Notes under the pieces: generated by a model
Database searches by the model: none
The model's input: only the letters and a program-made list of their open reading frames with translations
What the model was told of the DNA's origin: nothing
Assembly (NCBI GenBank): GCA_002069025.1
Contig: MWBK01000130.1
Span: forward strand, 1-28,725
Length of the DNA: 28,725 nucleotides
Source: Bacteroidetes bacterium ADurb.Bin302
GTDB taxonomy: Bacteria; Bacteroidota; Bacteroidia; Bacteroidales; Paludibacteraceae
Direction: 5' to 3'
In this document: positions 16,359 through 26,390 of the stretch, piece after piece
How positions within the stretch are numbered: position 1 is the first letter of the stretch
Layout of the letters: every line of letters starts with the position of its first letter
Position numbers and translations under genes: made by a program

Positions 16359-17963
16359 CTATTTATTTGTGTTTTGATGTTCGTGACGTAACAAATCATT
16401 TACTGTTTTTACAGGATTAAATGTCTTTATAGGTACTTCTACAAAGATCGTATTCCAATCGGCCATACCGCCATTCCATAATCCGGGAAGTTCCATTACT
16501 TTAACCGCTTGCCCTTCAATATTCTTATTATATACCATAGCTGACTTTTTATCAGCATACTGTGTTAAATCAATTTTTTTGCCCTTATAATCAACCATCG
16601 AACAAACTATGTCAACGGGATTAAAGTGAGTTGACGAATTAAACAAGTTCATCAAAGTAGGATTATCATATATCTGATAATATTCTATGATTTGCAAAGA
16701 AATAGTACCATCGTCGTTTTTAACCCAGCACGGCATACCACCTTGTTCTTCTTCGTTTTTAACCATACCGCACACACGTAGCGGACGATTTAATTTGCTT
16801 TTTAAATAATCAACTTGTTCTTGACGTGTTAAACGTAAAATATTGTCTCGTTTTACGTTTAAAGTATTTTCGACATAATTAATAGCTTCAATCAATTTAT
16901 CATCAGGCATTTCATCCTTATCAAACAAACGTAAGAAACGACTAATAATTTTTTGATTCGCCAATAAAATACCACCTAAGGCTTTCTTATAATGAGATGT
17001 CAGCTTTTTGAGCGAATCAGGAGCCTCGTTATCGATATTCTTAATAAATACCACATCTGCCGGTAAACTATTTAAATTTTGGAGCAATGCGCCATGACCT
17101 GCTTGTTGAAACATAATATTGCCATTTGCATCTCTAAATGGTAAATTATCAGGCGTAACGACAATCGTATCAGTATTTGTTTTTTGACAGGGTAATGTAA
17201 CAAAAAATGATAAGCCTAATTTCTTTTCAATGGGATACTTAAACTCACGTACATAATCCTGAATAACTTCTTTATGCTCTTTTCTTACCGTAAAGCATAC
17301 ATTTACAGTCCCTCCTTTTACACCTGATACCATTGCACTTTCAATCAAACTTTCTTGAATAGGTGTACGAGTATCTTCGAAAGAGCCATAGTACTTTACA
17401 ATCTTCTTTGGTAAGTATTTTTGAATTACAACAAAACGATGCGATTTATCTGTGTGAAACTTAAATAATGCACTTGGTAAACTGCAAAAATTGAGTCCTT
17501 TTTCTGTCAAAATATATTCTACAATCAGCTTATATTTACCATCTTTGAGTAATTCTTGCAAGCCTTCTTTTTCTGTAGCTAAACAAAATTTATTTAATTC
17601 TCCAAAAAATGCAAAACTAGGCAAATGTTTAAAGAAATTCTTTTCAAAATTGGTTTGAGGCTCATCGTATGGAGCATTAAGAAAATTTATCAAATCACGA
17701 AAGAAACGTCCTGCAAAACCTGAGGCAGGAATAAAATGAGCAATCGGTTTACCTTTTTCAAGATACGAATCCCATGACGCAGCATAAGCGTCTATCTCTG
17801 CATTTGTATATATTTGAATACCATCATCGATAGTTGCAGTACGTAAAAAATTTGGCACCGGTACACCTTTCTTAAATATTGATAACTGTTCTTCAACTGA
17901 TTCAAGTGTATGGCCGAGGCTTTTGATATATTGCTTATCTTCTTCTGTAAATACGTTCATCAT
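16359..17963 (-). CDS. DUF4301 family protein, possible nucleotidyltransferase-like fold
   Basis: The 534-residue protein resembles the DUF4301 family found in Bacteroidetes, whose function I cannot state. The N-terminus FTEEDKQYIKSLGHTLESVEEQLSIFKKG is typical. Inside are PASGFAGRFF (79-88), GHGALLQNLN (289-298) and FIKNIDN (306-312); this trio recalls the nucleotide loop and Asn-Asp motif of UDP-sugar pyrophosphorylases. From that, and from the adjacent glgB gene, a role in NDP-sugar or glucan metabolism is an inference only. No signal peptide or membrane segment is seen, so it should be cytoplasmic. ATG codons at 17963 and 17960 are both possible starts. It is the first gene of the DUF4301/glgB/GGGPS unit. 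Confidence 0.8.
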   Translation of the reverse strand: MMNVFTEEDKQYIKSLGHTLESVEEQLSIFKKGVPVPNFLRTATIDDGIQIYTNAEIDAYAASWDSYLEKGKPIAHFIPASGFAGRFFRDLINFLNAPYDEPQTNFEKNFFKHLPSFAFFGELNKFCLATEKEGLQELLKDGKYKLIVEYILTEKGLNFCSLPSALFKFHTDKSHRFVVIQKYLPKKIVKYYGSFEDTRTPIQESLIESAMVSGVKGGTVNVCFTVRKEHKEVIQDYVREFKYPIEKKLGLSFFVTLPCQKTNTDTIVVTPDNLPFRDANGNIMFQQAGHGALLQNLNSLPADVVFIKNIDNEAPDSLKKLTSHYKKALGGILLANQKIISRFLRLFDKDEMPDDKLIEAINYVENTLNVKRDNILRLTRQEQVDYLKSKLNRPLRVCGMVKNEEEQGGMPCWVKNDDGTISLQIIEYYQIYDNPTLMNLFNSSTHFNPVDIVCSMVDYKGKKIDLTQYADKKSAMVYNKNIEGQAVKVMELPGLWNGGMADWNTIFVEVPIKTFNPVKTVNDLLRHEHQNTNK

Positions 17964-17980
17964 TTAATACATTAGAAGTA

Positions 17981-18011
17981 CAAAAATAAGTTTTTTTAGC
18001 CGATTTTTCAA
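17981..18011 (-). promoter_or_regulatory. Promoter of the DUF4301/glgB/GGGPS unit
   Basis: On the minus strand, TATTTTTG at 17988-17981 is a -7 box, with TTG at 18011-18009 20 nt upstream. It lies in the divergent gap shared with the ABC-F gene. Confidence 0.65.
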
Positions 18012-18088
18012 ATAAAAACACCTTATTTTCAGATTAGCTTACAATTAATTCAATTGTATACTTTTATTACAAGCAGACAACTTACTTA

Positions 18089-18120
18089 TTTGCCCGATTC
18101 GTTTAAAATGAGTACCTTTG
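18089..18120 (+). promoter_or_regulatory. Promoter of the ABC-F gene
   Basis: TTTG at 18089-18092, a 20-nt spacer and TACCTTTG at 18113-18120 fit the Bacteroidetes consensus. The ATG is 30 nt further on. Confidence 0.7.
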
Positions 18121-18132
18121 CGCTCTTATTAA

Positions 18133-19696
<1,564 letters not shown>

Positions 19697-19723
19697 ATAG
19701 CATTCCATATAATATATGGCATA

Positions 19724-19759
19724 AAAAAAATAGGACACTGTTTAGTGTCCTATTTTTTT
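19724..19759. terminator. Bidirectional intrinsic terminator between ABC-F and rplT
   Basis: A perfect 16-bp stem (7 A, then TAGGACACT; matching AGTGTCCTA, then 7 T) with loop GTTT lies between two convergent genes. The A and T runs give a U tract in both directions. Confidence 0.92.
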
Positions 19760-19776
19760 ATAATGTCGCTTAATAC

Positions 19777-20124
19777 TTAAGCTTGTGCTTTTTTTACAAT
19801 CGCTTTAAATGCTTGTGGCTCGTTCATTGCTAAATCTGCCAATGCTTTACGATTAATGTCTATACCTGCTTTGTGTAAAGCACCCATCAACTTAGAATAA
19901 GACATTCCTTCAATACGTGCTGCAGCGTTAATACGTTGAATCCATAAAGCCCTGAAATTACGTTTCTTAGCTTTACGATCTGCATAAGCATATTGCAAAC
20001 CTTTTTCCCAAGTATTTTTTGCTACTGTCCAAACATTTTTGCGGGCACCATAATAACCGCGGGTTAATTTTAAAACCTTTTTTCTTCTTGCTCTTGAAGC
20101 AACATGGTTGACTGATCTTGGCAT
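19777..20124 (-). CDS. rplT: 50S ribosomal protein bL20
   Basis: bL20 is an early-assembly 23S rRNA-binding protein of the large subunit. The 115-residue product begins [30 protein letters not shown], the highly conserved basic N-terminal extension, and contains [17 protein letters not shown] and [25 protein letters not shown]. It is the last gene of infC-rpmI-rplT, 74 nt after rpmI, and ends just before the shared terminator. An overlapping frame starting at 20155 is a shadow. Confidence 0.98.
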   Translation of the reverse strand: MPRSVNHVASRARRKKVLKLTRGYYGARKNVWTVAKNTWEKGLQYAYADRKAKKRNFRALWIQRINAAARIEGMSYSKLMGALHKAGIDINRKALADLAMNEPQAFKAIVKKAQA

Positions 20125-20198
20125 GTTCTTTGTGTTTTTTGATTGTTAGCGTCACATTTTGTGATCTTTTTTGCTAAACATTCGGTTAATAACTATTT

Positions 20199-20396
20199 TT
20201 ATTTAAGACCCAATAACGATTTTACGTTAGATAAATCTGCATGATCTACCAACGCTGCACACGTAAGATTACGTTTTGCTTTGGTCGTTTTCTTTGTCAA
20301 GATATGGCGTTTAAAAGCATGCTTTCTCTTGATCTTTCCTGATCCGGTAAGGGTAAACCTTTTTTTGGCACCGGAATTAGTTTTAATTTTTGGCAT
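20199..20396 (-). CDS. rpmI: 50S ribosomal protein bL35
   Basis: This is a small basic protein of the large subunit, 65 residues long. [36 protein letters not shown] is the standard bL35 sequence. It lies between infC (26 nt upstream) and rplT, the usual order. Confidence 0.98.
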   Translation of the reverse strand: MPKIKTNSGAKKRFTLTGSGKIKRKHAFKRHILTKKTTKAKRNLTCAALVDHADLSNVKSLLGLK

Positions 20397-20422
20397 TTGG
20401 TTATATATTAAATAAATAAAAA

Positions 20423-20983
20423 TTACTTCTTCTTTTTAGGAGAAATCATTATAATCATTCTCTTTCCTTCTAATAATGGCAACTGTTCTACTTTTCCGTA
20501 TTCTTCCAAATCATTGGCAAAACGTAGTAACAATACTTCGCCTTGTTCTTTAAATAAGATTGAACGACCTTTAAAAAATACATACGCCTTTAATTTTGAT
20601 CCTTCTTCAAGGAAATTGATTGCGTGTTTTAATTTAAAATCGTAATCGTGATCATCAGTCTGAGGACCAAAACGAATCTCTTTTACGACTATCTTGGCTG
20701 CTTTTGCTTTTTGTTCTTTTTCTTTTTTCTTTAGTTGATAAAGAAATTTTGAATAATCAATAATCTTACAAACAGGAGGAACTGCTGATGGGGATATTTC
20801 TACTAAATCAAGCTCTTGCTCATCTGCAATTCGTAATGCTTCTTTAAATTTGTAGATACCGGGCTCTACATTTTCACCAACCAAACGAACCTCATCCACC
20901 CCTCTGATAAAATCATTAATTCTATGCGGGTTTTCTTTTATAACACGTCTGGCATTGTTTCTCGGTACAAAATTTGTTGCTAT
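20423..20983 (-). CDS. infC: Translation initiation factor IF-3, probable AUA start codon
   Basis: IF-3 binds the 30S subunit, prevents premature 50S joining and checks the start codon. The C-terminal domain ([61 protein letters not shown]) and the N-terminal domain ([42 protein letters not shown]) are clear. The only standard start, GTG at 20899, would begin at VDEVRLVG and lose the conserved HRINDFIRG segment encoded in frame just upstream. That upstream frame has no ATG, GTG or TTG before an in-frame TAG at 20989-20987. It does have ATA at 20983-20981, 9 nt after a perfect AGGAGG (20998-20993). I therefore extend to 20983, giving 186 residues. A non-AUG start would allow IF-3 self-regulation as with the AUU start of E. 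coli infC. Its own -7 box lies at 21053-21046. Confidence 0.85.
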   Translation of the reverse strand: MATNFVPRNNARRVIKENPHRINDFIRGVDEVRLVGENVEPGIYKFKEALRIADEQELDLVEISPSAVPPVCKIIDYSKFLYQLKKKEKEQKAKAAKIVVKEIRFGPQTDDHDYDFKLKHAINFLEEGSKLKAYVFFKGRSILFKEQGEVLLLRFANDLEEYGKVEQLPLLEGKRMIIMISPKKKK

Positions 20984-20992
20984 AAGCTACGT

Positions 20993-20998
20993 CCTCCT
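20993..20998 (-). promoter_or_regulatory. Strong Shine-Dalgarno of infC
   Basis: On the minus strand this reads AGGAGG, inside TTAGGAGGAC, 9 nt before the ATA at 20983. Strong Shine-Dalgarno sites are uncommon in Bacteroidetes, and I noticed no other as complete in front of a gene in this window. It decides the start of infC. Confidence 0.8.
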
Positions 20999-21045
20999 AA
21001 ACGTTCTAATTTAATTATTAAATTATCCTTTCAAAAACAAGAGTG

Positions 21046-21076
21046 CAAATATACGCCAATTTTAATAAATACACAA
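21046..21076 (-). promoter_or_regulatory. Promoter of infC-rpmI-rplT
   Basis: On the minus strand, TATATTTG at 21053-21046 has a TTG 20 nt upstream (21076-21074). Transcription would start around 21039, giving a leader of about 55 nt before the proposed ATA start. Confidence 0.65.
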
Positions 21077-21089
21077 CACAAAAGGAAAT

Positions 21090-21533
21090 TTATTTAATTT
21101 CTAACTCCGTTACATCTCCTTGTGCATTAATTTCAGCCTCGGTTCCGTCTGAAAAATCAAAATCAAAGCTATATCCATCATTCTCAACTTTTTTGATTAT
21201 TTTATTTGCAAATTCTTTGTCAATAGCATTTTGAACCTTTACAGGAACAATAAAGCGAGGCATTGCGGATTTCTTAACAAGTACAGAATTCCAAGCTCCA
21301 ACCATATCAAACTCGATTTCTGTTTTATCTTTCAGACGAACTGTGTATTCAATGACACCGTCTTCATCTGTTTCTTGCATTACCGATTTAACTTGAACAG
21401 CCTGAAAATGTTCTTTAATAAACTTTTGTGCTTTTTCGGGCAATTCTTCAACAGTAACTTTTGTTACAACATCTTTGGCTTGGATGCCTATTGTCATCAT
21501 CACGCAAGCCAAAACTAACATAATCTTTTTCAT
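21090..21533 (-). CDS. Secreted PepSY-like domain protein
   Basis: The 147-residue protein has a signal peptide (MKKIMLVLACVMMTIGIQA, likely cut before Lys20) and two similar halves. Each starts with a helix of the VxxAIxKEF kind (LPEKAQKFIKEHFQ and VPVKVQNAIDKEFAN), followed by strands ending in acidic-aromatic runs (YTVRLKDKTEIEFD and YSFDFDFSDGTEAEINAQGD). This is the pattern of PepSY-like (DUF2874-type) periplasmic proteins of Bacteroidetes, whose function is not established. It starts 22 nt after thrS, so it is probably co-transcribed with it, and it interrupts the usual thrS-infC neighbourhood. Confidence 0.75.
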   Translation of the reverse strand: MKKIMLVLACVMMTIGIQAKDVVTKVTVEELPEKAQKFIKEHFQAVQVKSVMQETDEDGVIEYTVRLKDKTEIEFDMVGAWNSVLVKKSAMPRFIVPVKVQNAIDKEFANKIIKKVENDGYSFDFDFSDGTEAEINAQGDVTELEIK

Positions 21534-21555
21534 AAGGCTTTTTGTTATTAATTCG

Positions 21556-23502
21556 TTATTTTATAAAACTAATAGTCATCTCACGAACTTCATCATTAAT
21601 CATTTTTGCAAATGCATCAGCAGTCATACTGCCTTTATCACCTTCACCTTGTTTACGTACAGATACTTCACCGTTTGCTTCTTCTTTCTCACCTACAATA
21701 ATCATGTAAGGAATACGTTTTAATTCATTATCACGAATCTTGCGGCCAATTTTCTCATTTCTGTCATCTATGGTAACACGTAAATCTTGTGCTTCTAAAT
21801 CTGCTGCAATTTTTTTAGCATAATCGTTAAAACGTTCGCTAATAGGAAGTATTGAAACTTGATCAGGAGTTAACCACAATGGGAATTTACCGCCTGTATG
21901 TTCAATTAATACAGCAACAAAACGTTCCATTGAACCGAATGGTGCTCTGTGAATCATTACAGGACGATGCTTTTGATTATCTTCGCCGACATATTCTAAT
22001 TGGAAACGTTCAGGCAAGTTATAATCTACCTGTATAGTGCCTAATTGCCATTTACGACCTATCGCATCTTTTACCATAAAGTCCAATTTAGGACCATAGA
22101 AAGCTGCCTCGCCTAATTCGACATTTGCTTTTAATCCTTTTGATTTACATGCTTCAATAATGGCTGATTCTGCTTTTTCCCATACATCGTCACTACCTAT
22201 GTATTTCTCTTTGTTATTCGGATCTCTTAGAGAAATCTGTGCTTCGAAATTTTTGAAATCAAGAGCATTAAATATTATCGAAATAATATCCATTACTTTC
22301 AAGAATTCTTCTTGAATTTGATCAGGACGGCAAAATATGTGAGCATCATCTTGAGTAAAACTACGTACTCTGGTTAAACCATGTAATTCACCACTTTGCT
22401 CGTAACGATATACTGTTCCGAACTCTGCAAAACGCAAAGGAAGATCTTTATAAGAACGTGGTTTGAATTTATATATTTCGCAGTGGTGAGGGCAGTTCAT
22501 GGGTTTCAACAAATACTCTTCACCTTCTTCGGGAGTGTGTATCGGTTGGAATGAATCTTGACCATATTTAGCATAGTGCCCAGAAGTAACATATAATTGT
22601 TTTTGACCGATATGAGGAGTCATTATTTGTTGGTAACCGAAGCGTTTTTGAATTTGTTTCAAGAAATCTTCAAGACGTAAACGCAATGCTGTTCCTTTGG
22701 GTAACCACAAAGGAAGACCTTTTCCTACTGTATCGCTGAATGTAAATAATTCCAGTTCTCTTCCTATTTTACGGTGATCACGTTTCTTTGCTTCTTCCAT
22801 CAATTCAACGTACTCATCAAGCATTTTCTTTTTAGGGAATGAGATTGCATATAAACGTGTAAGTTGTTTGCGTTTAATATCTCCGCGCCAATATGCACCG
22901 GCTACTGCAGTAATCTTAAATGCTTTGATTTCGCCTACATTTGTTAAGTGTGGTCCTTTACACAAATCAACGAAATTACCTTGATGATACAATGTAATTG
23001 TACCATCTTCCAAATCGTTGATTAATTCGACTTTGTATGTTTCTTTTTTATCGGTAAACAATTTTAAAGCATCTGCTTTAGAAATTTCTTCGCGAATTAC
23101 GTTTTCTTTACGCGCTACTATTTCCATTACTTTTGCCTCTATTACAGGAAAATCAATTTCTTTAATTACTGCTTCACCCGGGTCAACATCATAGTAGAAA
23201 CCACTTTCTATAGCAGGTCCTATTCCGAATTGAATTCCGGGATACAATTCTTGTAATGCTTCAGCCATTAAGTGAGCAGATGTATGCCAGAATGAATGTT
23301 TTCCTTCAGGATCATCCCATTTAAATAATTTAATAGCAGCATCTGTTATTATTGGGCGATTGATTTCGGTTACTTGTCCGTTAACAGACACAGCTAAAAC
23401 TTCCTGTGCCAAGCGCGGGCTAATACTTTCTGCAATTTGGAATCCCGTTACGCCGCTTTCGTACTCGCGAACAGAATTATCCGGAAATGTAATTTTAATC
23501 AT
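21556..23502 (-). CDS. thrS: Threonine-tRNA ligase
   Basis: The enzyme charges tRNA-Thr with threonine. The 648-residue product shows an N-terminal TGS domain (about 1-60), an editing domain with [11 protein letters not shown] and LCKGPHL, and the class II catalytic core. The core has motif 2 [23 protein letters not shown], the zinc-site Cys in [12 protein letters not shown], and motif 3 [15 protein letters not shown]. The C-terminal anticodon-binding domain starts near DQVSILPIS and includes MIIVGEKE. It has its own -7 box upstream and is followed closely by the PepSY-like gene and then the infC operon. Confidence 0.98.
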   Translation of the reverse strand: MIKITFPDNSVREYESGVTGFQIAESISPRLAQEVLAVSVNGQVTEINRPIITDAAIKLFKWDDPEGKHSFWHTSAHLMAEALQELYPGIQFGIGPAIESGFYYDVDPGEAVIKEIDFPVIEAKVMEIVARKENVIREEISKADALKLFTDKKETYKVELINDLEDGTITLYHQGNFVDLCKGPHLTNVGEIKAFKITAVAGAYWRGDIKRKQLTRLYAISFPKKKMLDEYVELMEEAKKRDHRKIGRELELFTFSDTVGKGLPLWLPKGTALRLRLEDFLKQIQKRFGYQQIMTPHIGQKQLYVTSGHYAKYGQDSFQPIHTPEEGEEYLLKPMNCPHHCEIYKFKPRSYKDLPLRFAEFGTVYRYEQSGELHGLTRVRSFTQDDAHIFCRPDQIQEEFLKVMDIISIIFNALDFKNFEAQISLRDPNNKEKYIGSDDVWEKAESAIIEACKSKGLKANVELGEAAFYGPKLDFMVKDAIGRKWQLGTIQVDYNLPERFQLEYVGEDNQKHRPVMIHRAPFGSMERFVAVLIEHTGGKFPLWLTPDQVSILPISERFNDYAKKIAADLEAQDLRVTIDDRNEKIGRKIRDNELKRIPYMIIVGEKEEANGEVSVRKQGEGDKGSMTADAFAKMINDEVREMTISFIK

Positions 23503-23540
23503 ATAATGAACTCTTTATATCTTACTATTAATAAGGAATG

Positions 23541-23548
23541 CAAAGTTA
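23541..23548 (-). promoter_or_regulatory. -7 box of thrS
   Basis: TAACTTTG on the minus strand, about 38 nt before the thrS ATG, fits TAnnTTTG. No clear -33 TTG is visible, and I found no T-box-like leader in the short gap to nth. Confidence 0.5.
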
Positions 23549-23572
23549 ATAATTTATTGAAAAATATTCGTC

Positions 23573-24208
23573 TTATTTAGTAATGTATTTACACCATGTT
23601 TTTATTCCACAACTTGCGCACTTTGGATTTCGAGCCGTACATACATATCGACCATGCAATAATAACCAATGATGAGCTTTACTTAACAATGATTCGGGAA
23701 TATGTGCCGATAATTGTTGTTCAACTTCAAATGGTGTTTTGGCTGATGCCGGTACAAGCCCTATACGGTGTGCAAGCCTGAACACATGAGTATCTACAGG
23801 CATTGCTGCTTTCCCAAAATATACTGCAAGCATAACATTAGCTGTTTTACGCCCTACACCGGGTAATTTTTGAAGTTCATCTATTGTATCAGGTACTACT
23901 CCATTAAAATCTTTTACCAGTACTTGCGACAAACCTTGCAAATGTTTTGCTTTATTATTAGGATATGATATACTTTTGATATGAGCTTGTATGTCTTCAA
24001 TTGAAGCATCGGCCATAACTTGAGGCGTAGGATAAGATGAAAATAAAGCCGGAGTTGTTTGATTAACACGTTTATCGGTACACTGTGCAGACAGAACTAT
24101 GGCCACCAACAATTCAAAAGCATTTGAATAATGCAACTCAGATTCGGCTGTAGGCATATTCTTATCAAACCAATCTATGATATATGAATAGCGTTCGCTC
24201 TGTTTCAT
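23573..24208 (-). CDS. nth: Endonuclease III (DNA glycosylase/AP lyase)
   Basis: Nth removes oxidised pyrimidines and cleaves at abasic sites in base excision repair. The 211-residue product carries the helix-hairpin-helix LPGVGRKTANVML with catalytic Lys121, the catalytic Asp139 in VDTHV, and the Fe-S ligands Cys190, Cys197, Cys200 and Cys206 (C-x6-C-x2-C-x5-C). It starts 8 nt after the RNase G/E stop, so the two are co-transcribed. Confidence 0.97.
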   Translation of the reverse strand: MKQSERYSYIIDWFDKNMPTAESELHYSNAFELLVAIVLSAQCTDKRVNQTTPALFSSYPTPQVMADASIEDIQAHIKSISYPNNKAKHLQGLSQVLVKDFNGVVPDTIDELQKLPGVGRKTANVMLAVYFGKAAMPVDTHVFRLAHRIGLVPASAKTPFEVEQQLSAHIPESLLSKAHHWLLLHGRYVCTARNPKCASCGIKTWCKYITK

Positions 24209-24216
24209 GAATTTAA

Positions 24217-25791
24217 TTATGCCATTTCCATTAAGTCGGTTAAATCAAGTTCGTTTTTATCTTTATCAATAAATTTATATTGTAAAAATGAAAAATCTTG
24301 ATTAGGTCTGACTTTAATCCCAAAGCCGTACTTGAATTTCCATTTTAATGCCATACTTGGGAAACCATGCTTGATGTATGCGTATACATAGGGATGCACA
24401 AACAAGGTAAATTTCTTAAGTTTTAAATTATGATATAAAATATCTATTTTTCCTACCAAGGCATCTGCAAAAAGCAAGGATGGACGTATAGTTCCGTTTC
24501 CATAACAAGTTGGACATGTTTCTTGAGTATTTATTAACATATTAGGACGTACTCTTTGACGCGTAATTTGCATCAAACCAAACTTAGTCAAGGGAAGAAC
24601 GTTATGCTTAGCCGGATCGCTTTGCATATTTTCTCTCATTTTGTCGTAAATCTTCTGTTTGTGTTCTGCGGAATTCATGTCAATCAAGTCGATTACCACA
24701 ATACCGCCCATATCGCGCAAACGTAGTTGCCGTGCTACCTCATCTACAGCTAACATATTAACCTCAAAAGCATTCTCCTCCTGGAGATTACCTGCTTTAG
24801 CTCGTGTACCGCTATTTACATCAATTACATGCAATGCCTCTGTGTGTTCAACAACTAAATATGCTCCTTTTCTGAATGGTACAATACGTCCGAAAGAGGA
24901 TTTTATTTGCTTTGTAATGTTGAATACATCAAATATAGGCAGTTCATCATCATAAAATTTGACGATATTGGCTTTTTGAGGCTCAATAAGACTAATATAT
25001 GCTTTTATTTCTTCATATATAGTTCGGTCGTTTATATAAATGCTCTCAAAATCAGGATTAAAATGATCGCGCAAAATTGACTCTGCACGGCCTATTTCTT
25101 CAACTACAAGTGATGGAGTTGATTTGGTTTTTTGAATTTTAATCAGCGTATCTTCCCAACGCTTAATTAAGACAAGCAGTTCGTTTTCCAGTTCACTTTG
25201 CTCCCTACCCTCAGCTACAGTACGTATTATCAGACCGTAATTTTTGGGTTTAACGGCTTGAAGTATTTTTTTTAATCTGTTACGTTCTTCGTTAGAGGTT
25301 ATTTTCTGAGAAATGGAAATTTTATTAGAAAAAGGAAGCAATACTAAAGACCTTCCCGCTATTGAAATTTCGGAAGTTAAGCGAGGTCCTTTAGTTGATA
25401 TCGGTTCTTTTGTAACTTGAACTAAGATTTCCTTACCTTGAGTCAGGATATCGGTTATCAAGCCTGTTCTTGCTAATTCGGGTCTGAACTGAACCTTGTT
25501 CATCGAAGGTAACTTCTTTTTATTAGAAGTCATACCATTAGTAAATTCTGTAATGGTAGTAAAATATGTACCTAAATCTAAATAATGCAGAAAACCTTCT
25601 TTTTCATAGCCAACATCAACAAATGCGGCATTTAAACCCGGCATCAGTTTTTTTACTTTGGCCAAATATACATTACCAACAGAAAATGTAGCAGACCGAC
25701 TCTCCTTGTTTAACTCAACAAGGCGACTATCTTCCAATAAAGCAATGGAAATTTGCTCAGGTTGAACATCCAATATCAGCTTGCTATCCAT
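24217..25791 (-). CDS. rng: Ribonuclease G/E family endoribonuclease
   Basis: RNase G/E enzymes cut single-stranded AU-rich RNA and process rRNA ends and mRNAs. The 524-residue length fits RNase G rather than the long RNase E. An N-terminal S1 domain (VGNVYLAKVKKLMPGLNAAFVDVGYEKEGFLHY) is followed by a 5'-sensor/RNase H-like part. The catalytic Asp residues are 324 (HVIDVNSG) and 368 (VVIDLIDM), and the Zn-link motif CPTC is at 426-429, followed by YGNGTI. It lies upstream of nth. Its leader holds a 14-bp palindrome. Confidence 0.95.
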   Translation of the reverse strand: MDSKLILDVQPEQISIALLEDSRLVELNKESRSATFSVGNVYLAKVKKLMPGLNAAFVDVGYEKEGFLHYLDLGTYFTTITEFTNGMTSNKKKLPSMNKVQFRPELARTGLITDILTQGKEILVQVTKEPISTKGPRLTSEISIAGRSLVLLPFSNKISISQKITSNEERNRLKKILQAVKPKNYGLIIRTVAEGREQSELENELLVLIKRWEDTLIKIQKTKSTPSLVVEEIGRAESILRDHFNPDFESIYINDRTIYEEIKAYISLIEPQKANIVKFYDDELPIFDVFNITKQIKSSFGRIVPFRKGAYLVVEHTEALHVIDVNSGTRAKAGNLQEENAFEVNMLAVDEVARQLRLRDMGGIVVIDLIDMNSAEHKQKIYDKMRENMQSDPAKHNVLPLTKFGLMQITRQRVRPNMLINTQETCPTCYGNGTIRPSLLFADALVGKIDILYHNLKLKKFTLFVHPYVYAYIKHGFPSMALKWKFKYGFGIKVRPNQDFSFLQYKFIDKDKNELDLTDLMEMA

Positions 25792-25815
25792 GTAATTAAT
25801 TTTCGGCTTTCAGAA

Positions 25816-25829
25816 ACTTCGTACGAAGT
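25816..25829. repeat. 14-bp perfect palindrome in the rng leader
   Basis: ACTTCGTACGAAGT is its own reverse complement and ends 24 bp before the rng ATG. It could be an operator or an RNA hairpin; nothing in the sequence decides between them. Confidence 0.5.
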
Positions 25830-25855
25830 GTTTTATATGAATCTAGTAATACAGA

Positions 25856-25890
25856 AAAGAACAAACTCTATATAATGAAGTTTGTTCTTT
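25856..25890 (-). terminator. Terminator after the HU/mS38-like unit
   Basis: A perfect 12-bp stem (AAAGAACAAACT/AGTTTGTTCTTT) with an 11-nt loop lies 43 nt after the small basic peptide gene. The T tail on the minus strand is short, so termination may be partial. Confidence 0.65.
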
Positions 25891-25933
25891 ATTGTTTCCC
25901 GATTCTTGATTTATAAATCAAAGAATTAAAGAC

Positions 25934-26026
25934 TTACTTTTTCTTCTTATGACGATTTTTTCTCAGTCTTTTTTTACGTTTGTGTGTAGACATCTTATGT
26001 CTTTTTCTTTTCTTTCCGCTCGGCAT
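25934..26026 (-). CDS. mS38-like (AURKAIP1/COX24 domain) ribosomal small-subunit peptide
   Basis: This 30-residue, extremely basic peptide starts MPSGKKRKRHKMSTHKRKKR and ends LRKNRHKKKK. The KRxxHK...HKRKKRLRKNR pattern matches the AURKAIP1/COX24 domain of mitochondrial mS38, to which the short bacterial protein bS22 is related. It most likely lies against 16S rRNA in the small subunit. It starts 31 nt after the HU stop and is followed by a hairpin, so it is probably expressed from the HU promoter. It is too short for standard ORF cut-offs. Confidence 0.88.
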   Translation of the reverse strand: MPSGKKRKRHKMSTHKRKKRLRKNRHKKKK

Positions 26027-26057
26027 AGTTATATTATTTTAAAAAAATCTTAAGTAC

Positions 26058-26333
26058 TTATTTTTTAACAGACTCAATAAATGTCTTTGCAGGTTTGAAT
26101 GATGGAATAACATGAGCAGGGATTGTAATTGTAACATTCTTTGAAATATTACGAGCTACTTTTTCTGCACGTTGTTTTACAACGAAGCTTCCAAAACCTC
26201 TCAAATAAACATTTTGTTTCGAAGCCAAAGACTTCTTTACTTCTTCCATAAAAGACTCAACCACCTGCATAACAGCAACTTTATCTATTCCGGTGGTGTT
26301 TGAAATTTCATTTACAATTTCAGCTTTTGTCAT
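26058..26333 (-). CDS. HU/IHF-family DNA-binding protein
   Basis: The 91-residue nucleoid protein dimerises and bends DNA. MTKAEIVNEISNTTGIDKVAVMQVVESFMEEVKKSL is the helical half, and VYLRGFGSFVVKQRAEKVARNI plus IPAHVIPSFKPAKTF form the saddle and arm, with the Pro in TIPAHVIPSF at the intercalating-loop region. An upstream TTG at 26372 would add 13 residues without family likeness, so ATG 26333 is the start. It is first in a two-gene unit with the mS38-like peptide. Confidence 0.95.
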   Translation of the reverse strand: MTKAEIVNEISNTTGIDKVAVMQVVESFMEEVKKSLASKQNVYLRGFGSFVVKQRAEKVARNISKNVTITIPAHVIPSFKPAKTFIESVKK

Positions 26334-26382
26334 ATCTGTTAATATTTTGTGTTTATAATATTTTAAATTCAAAAACGGAGTG

Positions 26383-26390
26383 CAAATATA
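26383..26390 (-). promoter_or_regulatory. -7 box of the HU/mS38-like unit
   Basis: TATATTTG on the minus strand, about 50 nt before the HU ATG, fits TAnnTTTG. No clear -33 TTG at the right spacing. Confidence 0.5.

Noticed and set aside
24659..24955. 98-residue plus-strand open frame inside rng
   Set aside because: It is antisense to the catalytic region of RNase G/E, whose coding is unambiguous.
26334..26372. 13-residue extension of HU from a TTG
   Set aside because: It is not HU-like, and the standard MTKAEIV start is at 26333.
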